Shown: piece after piece, positions 29,613 to 31,670 of the stretch | How positions within the stretch are numbered: position 1 is the first letter of the stretch | How the letters are laid out: the number at the start of each line of letters is the position of its first letter | Source of the DNA: JACPDH01 sp051305935 | GTDB lineage: Bacteria; Acidobacteriota; Thermoanaerobaculia; Gp7-AA8 | DNA length: 31,670 nt | Direction: 5' to 3' | NCBI GenBank assembly: GCA_051305935.1 | Contig: JBPPMG010000008.1 | Location: 1-31,670, forward strand | Notes under the pieces: model-generated | Told to the model about the DNA's origin: nothing | Database searches by the model: none | Seen by the model: only the letters and a program-made list of their open reading frames with translations | Program-made: the position numbers and the translations under genes

Positions 29613-30557
29613 ATGCTGAACCACGACACGCTCTCCACACCCCTGTGGCTCCGACGCTTTACGAAGCTGACGGCGCTCTCCACTCTATTTCTGATTTTCG
29701 CGGGCGCAATGGTCACGAGCACCGCCTCGGGGCTCGCCGTGCCCGACTGGCCTCTCTCCTACGGGCAGGTCTTTCCGCCAATGGTCGGCGGCATCTTCTA
29801 CGAGCATGGGCATCGGATGATCGCCACGGTCGTCGGTCTGCTCGTTCTCATCCAGGCATTCTGGCTTCAGATGGCAGAGCCGAAGGCGCACGTCAGGGTT
29901 CTCGGATGGCTCGCCCTCGCGGCCGTGATCATCCAGGGTGTGCTCGGCGGGCTGACCGTCCTGTTCCTGCTTCCAGTTCCGATCTCGGTCGGGCACGCGT
30001 CGCTCGCGCAGTTGTTCTTCTGCATGGCGGTGGCGATCGCGTTCCTGACGTCGCGCTTCTCCGATGGGCTTCGTGAGTCCGTCGGATTCGGCGGTCTTCG
30101 CACGATCTCGAAGCTCCTTTTCGTGGCGGTGTTCGCGCAGATCGTGATTGGAGCGTTGATGCGCCACCTGGGCGCCGGGATGGCGATCGCCGACTTTCCG
30201 CTCTCTTTCGGCAAGGTCATTCCCGCCTTCACCTCGGCCGCGATCACAGTGAACTTCGCGCACCGTGCCTGGGGGATCCTGGTCGGCCTCGCGATTCTCG
30301 CGCTCGCCCCCGCCATCTTCCGCCGCGCCGTCGGGCCTCTGCGGAATATCTACGCGACACTTGTTGGAGCGATCGTGCTGCAGATTCTCTTCGGCGCGTT
30401 CACCGTCTGGACGGTGAAGTCTCCGGTGATCACCAGCGTGCACGTGATGTTCGGCGCATTCGTTCTCGCCAACGCGCTCATCTTCGCGCTCGCGGCGCAC
30501 CGGATGGAGCGCGAGGGCGCCACGAGCGCGAGCATCGGGCAGGAGGTCACGGCTTGA
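29613..30557 (+). CDS. ctaA: Heme A synthase (CtaA/COX15)
   Basis: This 314-residue integral membrane protein has eight hydrophobic segments in two four-helix halves. The conserved heme-binding histidines are visible: H65 and H67 (YEHGHRM), H128 (VGHASLAQ), H217 (NFAHRAW) and H277 (SVHVMFG). The segments ASGLAVPDWPLSYG and GAGMAIADFPLSFGK are family hallmarks. It oxidises the C8 methyl of heme O to the formyl of heme A for aa3-type oxidases. The Shine-Dalgarno GAGAGGG lies just before the ATG. It overlaps ctaB by 4 nt. No oxidase subunit is in the window, though it may lie to the right. Confidence 0.94.
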   Translation: MLNHDTLSTPLWLRRFTKLTALSTLFLIFAGAMVTSTASGLAVPDWPLSYGQVFPPMVGGIFYEHGHRMIATVVGLLVLIQAFWLQMAEPKAHVRVLGWLALAAVIIQGVLGGLTVLFLLPVPISVGHASLAQLFFCMAVAIAFLTSRFSDGLRESVGFGGLRTISKLLFVAVFAQIVIGALMRHLGAGMAIADFPLSFGKVIPAFTSAAITVNFAHRAWGILVGLAILALAPAIFRRAVGPLRNIYATLVGAIVLQILFGAFTVWTVKSPVITSVHVMFGAFVLANALIFALAAHRMEREGATSASIGQEVTA

Positions 30558-31444
30558 GCGATTCGATCGCCCTCGACCGGCGCCCTTCCGCGGGCGTCTC
30601 GGTGCGGGACTATCTCGAGCTGTCGAAGATCCGGATCGTCTTCATGATCCTGATCACGACCGGAGCCGGCTACCTGCTGGCCGGAACATTCTCGTGGCCT
30701 GTTCTCCTCCACGTGCTCCTCGGCACGGCGCTCGTCGCGGGCGGCACGAATGCGCTCAACCAGTGCTGGGAGCGCGACCTGGATGCCCGGATGGCGCGCA
30801 CGCGACGGCGTCCGCTTCCCTCCGGCCGGATGGGGATGCGCAGCGCAGTGGCATACTCGATCGCGATCTCCATCATCGGCATCGCGTACCTCGCGCTCGC
30901 CGTGAACCCGCTCACCGCGCTCATCGCGTTCATCACCCTGGTCTCGTACGTATTCGTGTACACGCCCATGAAGACGCGCTCGACGCTCTGCACGCTCGTC
31001 GGTGCGCTGCCGGGCGCGATGCCTCCGCTCATCGGCTGGGCCGGCGCGACCGGAACACTCGCCACGCCCGCCTGGCTGATGTTCGGGATCATGTTCCTCT
31101 GGCAGATGCCGCACTTCCTCGCGATCTCGTGGATCTACCGCGACGACTACGCGCGCGCCGGATTCGAAATGACGTCGGTCCATGACGCGGACGGAACGGC
31201 GACGAGCCGCCACGCCGTCGGTTACAGCGTCGCGCTGCTCCTCTTCAGCATTCTTCCCGCGGCGCTCGGGCACGCGAACCTGACGTACTTCGCCGGCGCG
31301 CTCCTCTCCGGCGGCGCGCTGCTCTGGATCGCGGGCGGCTTCGCGATGCGCAGGACCATGGCGAGCGCGAAGAAGCTCTTCATGTTCTCGAACCTCTACC
31401 TCATCGCGATCATGGCGCTCCTCCTCGCTGGCAGGATCAGCTAG
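30554..31444 (+). CDS. ctaB: Heme O synthase (protoheme IX farnesyltransferase, CtaB/COX10)
   Basis: This 296-residue polytopic UbiA-family prenyltransferase has the first Asp-rich site NALNQCWERDLDARMARTRRRPLP (split as NALNQCWERDLDARM and RTRRRPLPSG). The second site is in the loop YRDDYARAGFEM, with the conserved YTPMKTRSTLCTLVGALPGAMPPLIGW between them. It joins farnesyl diphosphate to heme B, giving heme O, the substrate of CtaA. The start is TTG at 30554, supported by the very strong AGGAGGT at 30541-30547, and it overlaps the ctaA stop. The two enzymes act in sequence, so the coupling makes sense. Confidence 0.95.
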   Translation: MSDSIALDRRPSAGVSVRDYLELSKIRIVFMILITTGAGYLLAGTFSWPVLLHVLLGTALVAGGTNALNQCWERDLDARMARTRRRPLPSGRMGMRSAVAYSIAISIIGIAYLALAVNPLTALIAFITLVSYVFVYTPMKTRSTLCTLVGALPGAMPPLIGWAGATGTLATPAWLMFGIMFLWQMPHFLAISWIYRDDYARAGFEMTSVHDADGTATSRHAVGYSVALLLFSILPAALGHANLTYFAGALLSGGALLWIAGGFAMRRTMASAKKLFMFSNLYLIAIMALLLAGRIS

Positions 31445-31505
31445 AACGCGAAACGCTGAACGCGAAACGCGAAACGCGAAACGCAAGACGCGGAATGCGG
31501 AATGG
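31445..31505. repeat. Degenerate ACGCGAA tandem run after ctaB
   Basis: About seven copies of a 7-nt unit close to ACGCGAA follow the ctaB stop directly. They pass into GCGGAATGCGGAATGGG, which resembles the GAATG units of the hairpins at 1484 and 29254. No hairpin or ORF is evident. Confidence 0.6.
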
Positions 31506-31556
31506 GAGTGTTCGACCGACCGCGAGCTGGGAATACCAAGACTGGCTTGCGTGCTC

Positions 31557-31670
31557 TCGCCTCATCGCCTCATCGCCTCATCGCCTCATCGCCTCATCGC
31601 CTCATCGCCTCATCGCCTCATCGCCTCATCGCCTCAGCGCCTCATCGCCTCATCGCCTCATCGCCGCATC
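31557..31670. repeat. Tandem array of the octamer TCGCCTCA, running off the window end
   Basis: At least 14 consecutive 8-nt units are present, with single T-to-G changes in two of them (GCCTCAGCG near 31635 and GCCGCATC at the end). There are no spacers, so it is not a CRISPR array. The complement TGAGGCGA contains the GAGGCGA unit seen at 20811-20976 and 25893-25922. Because 8 is not a multiple of 3, copy-number change would shift any frame that crossed it, but no gene is seen in 31506-31670. Confidence 0.9.

Noticed and set aside
31557..31670. Tandem octamer array considered as a CRISPR
   Set aside because: Units are contiguous 8-mers with no spacers, and no cas gene is present.

Overview
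The window is about 31.7 kb of GC-rich, tightly packed bacterial DNA. It suggests a Gram-negative, oxygen-respiring, surface-living bacterium: envelope polysaccharide genes, RodZ, a periplasmic-type amidase, a heme A pair for cytochrome oxidase, GatCA for indirect aminoacylation, and a large chemosensory cluster. The mix of DUF4388/PATAN, HEAT-repeat and ExeA-like proteins, with several families of intergenic hairpin repeats, makes me lean to Acidobacteriota or a similar soil lineage. That is an inference; there is no rRNA gene here.

Layout. 1-7.3 kb holds surface polysaccharide genes: a MurJ-type flippase fragment (minus strand), a UDP-glucuronate-4-epimerase-like SDR, a zinc-ribbon protein (minus), then a coupled trio of GT4 glycosyltransferase, sugar epimerase and WecA/WbpL-like initiating transferase. 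A convergent O-antigen-ligase/Wzy protein with a TPR tail follows. A 179-bp element with perfect 17-bp terminal inverted repeats lies between the two convergent units.

7.4-11.8 kb holds a protein of unknown family, RodZ, a second protein sharing a domain with the first, a DnaJ-TPR protein, a PP2C phosphatase, and a SelW/Rdx-type selenoprotein whose in-frame UGA ends the ordinary reading frame at codon 11. A SECIS-like hairpin lies 22 nt after that UGA.

11.8-16.4 kb is housekeeping: gatC-gatA, a LysM/Amidase_3 peptidoglycan amidase, ribH and nusB.

16.5-29.2 kb is one co-directional chemosensory cluster: PATAN-receiver-GAF protein, CheY, CheA, ExeA-like ATPase, CheW, zinc-ribbon pseudo-receiver, a 741-residue HEAT-repeat protein, CheR, CheB, coiled-coil-GAF protein and CheY. 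A strong intrinsic terminator ends it. It has no methyl-accepting receptor and no flagellar gene, although CheR and CheB are both present. The PATAN domain and the ATPase point to pili, secretion or gliding rather than flagella. This is the best candidate here for an undescribed system.

29.6-31.4 kb is ctaA-ctaB (heme A synthase and heme O synthase), followed by low-complexity tandem repeats that run off the window end. Genes with short overlaps (ATGA or TGATG) are probably translationally coupled. Several starts are GTG or TTG, and a few genes have a -10-like hexamer only about 9-10 nt before the start.
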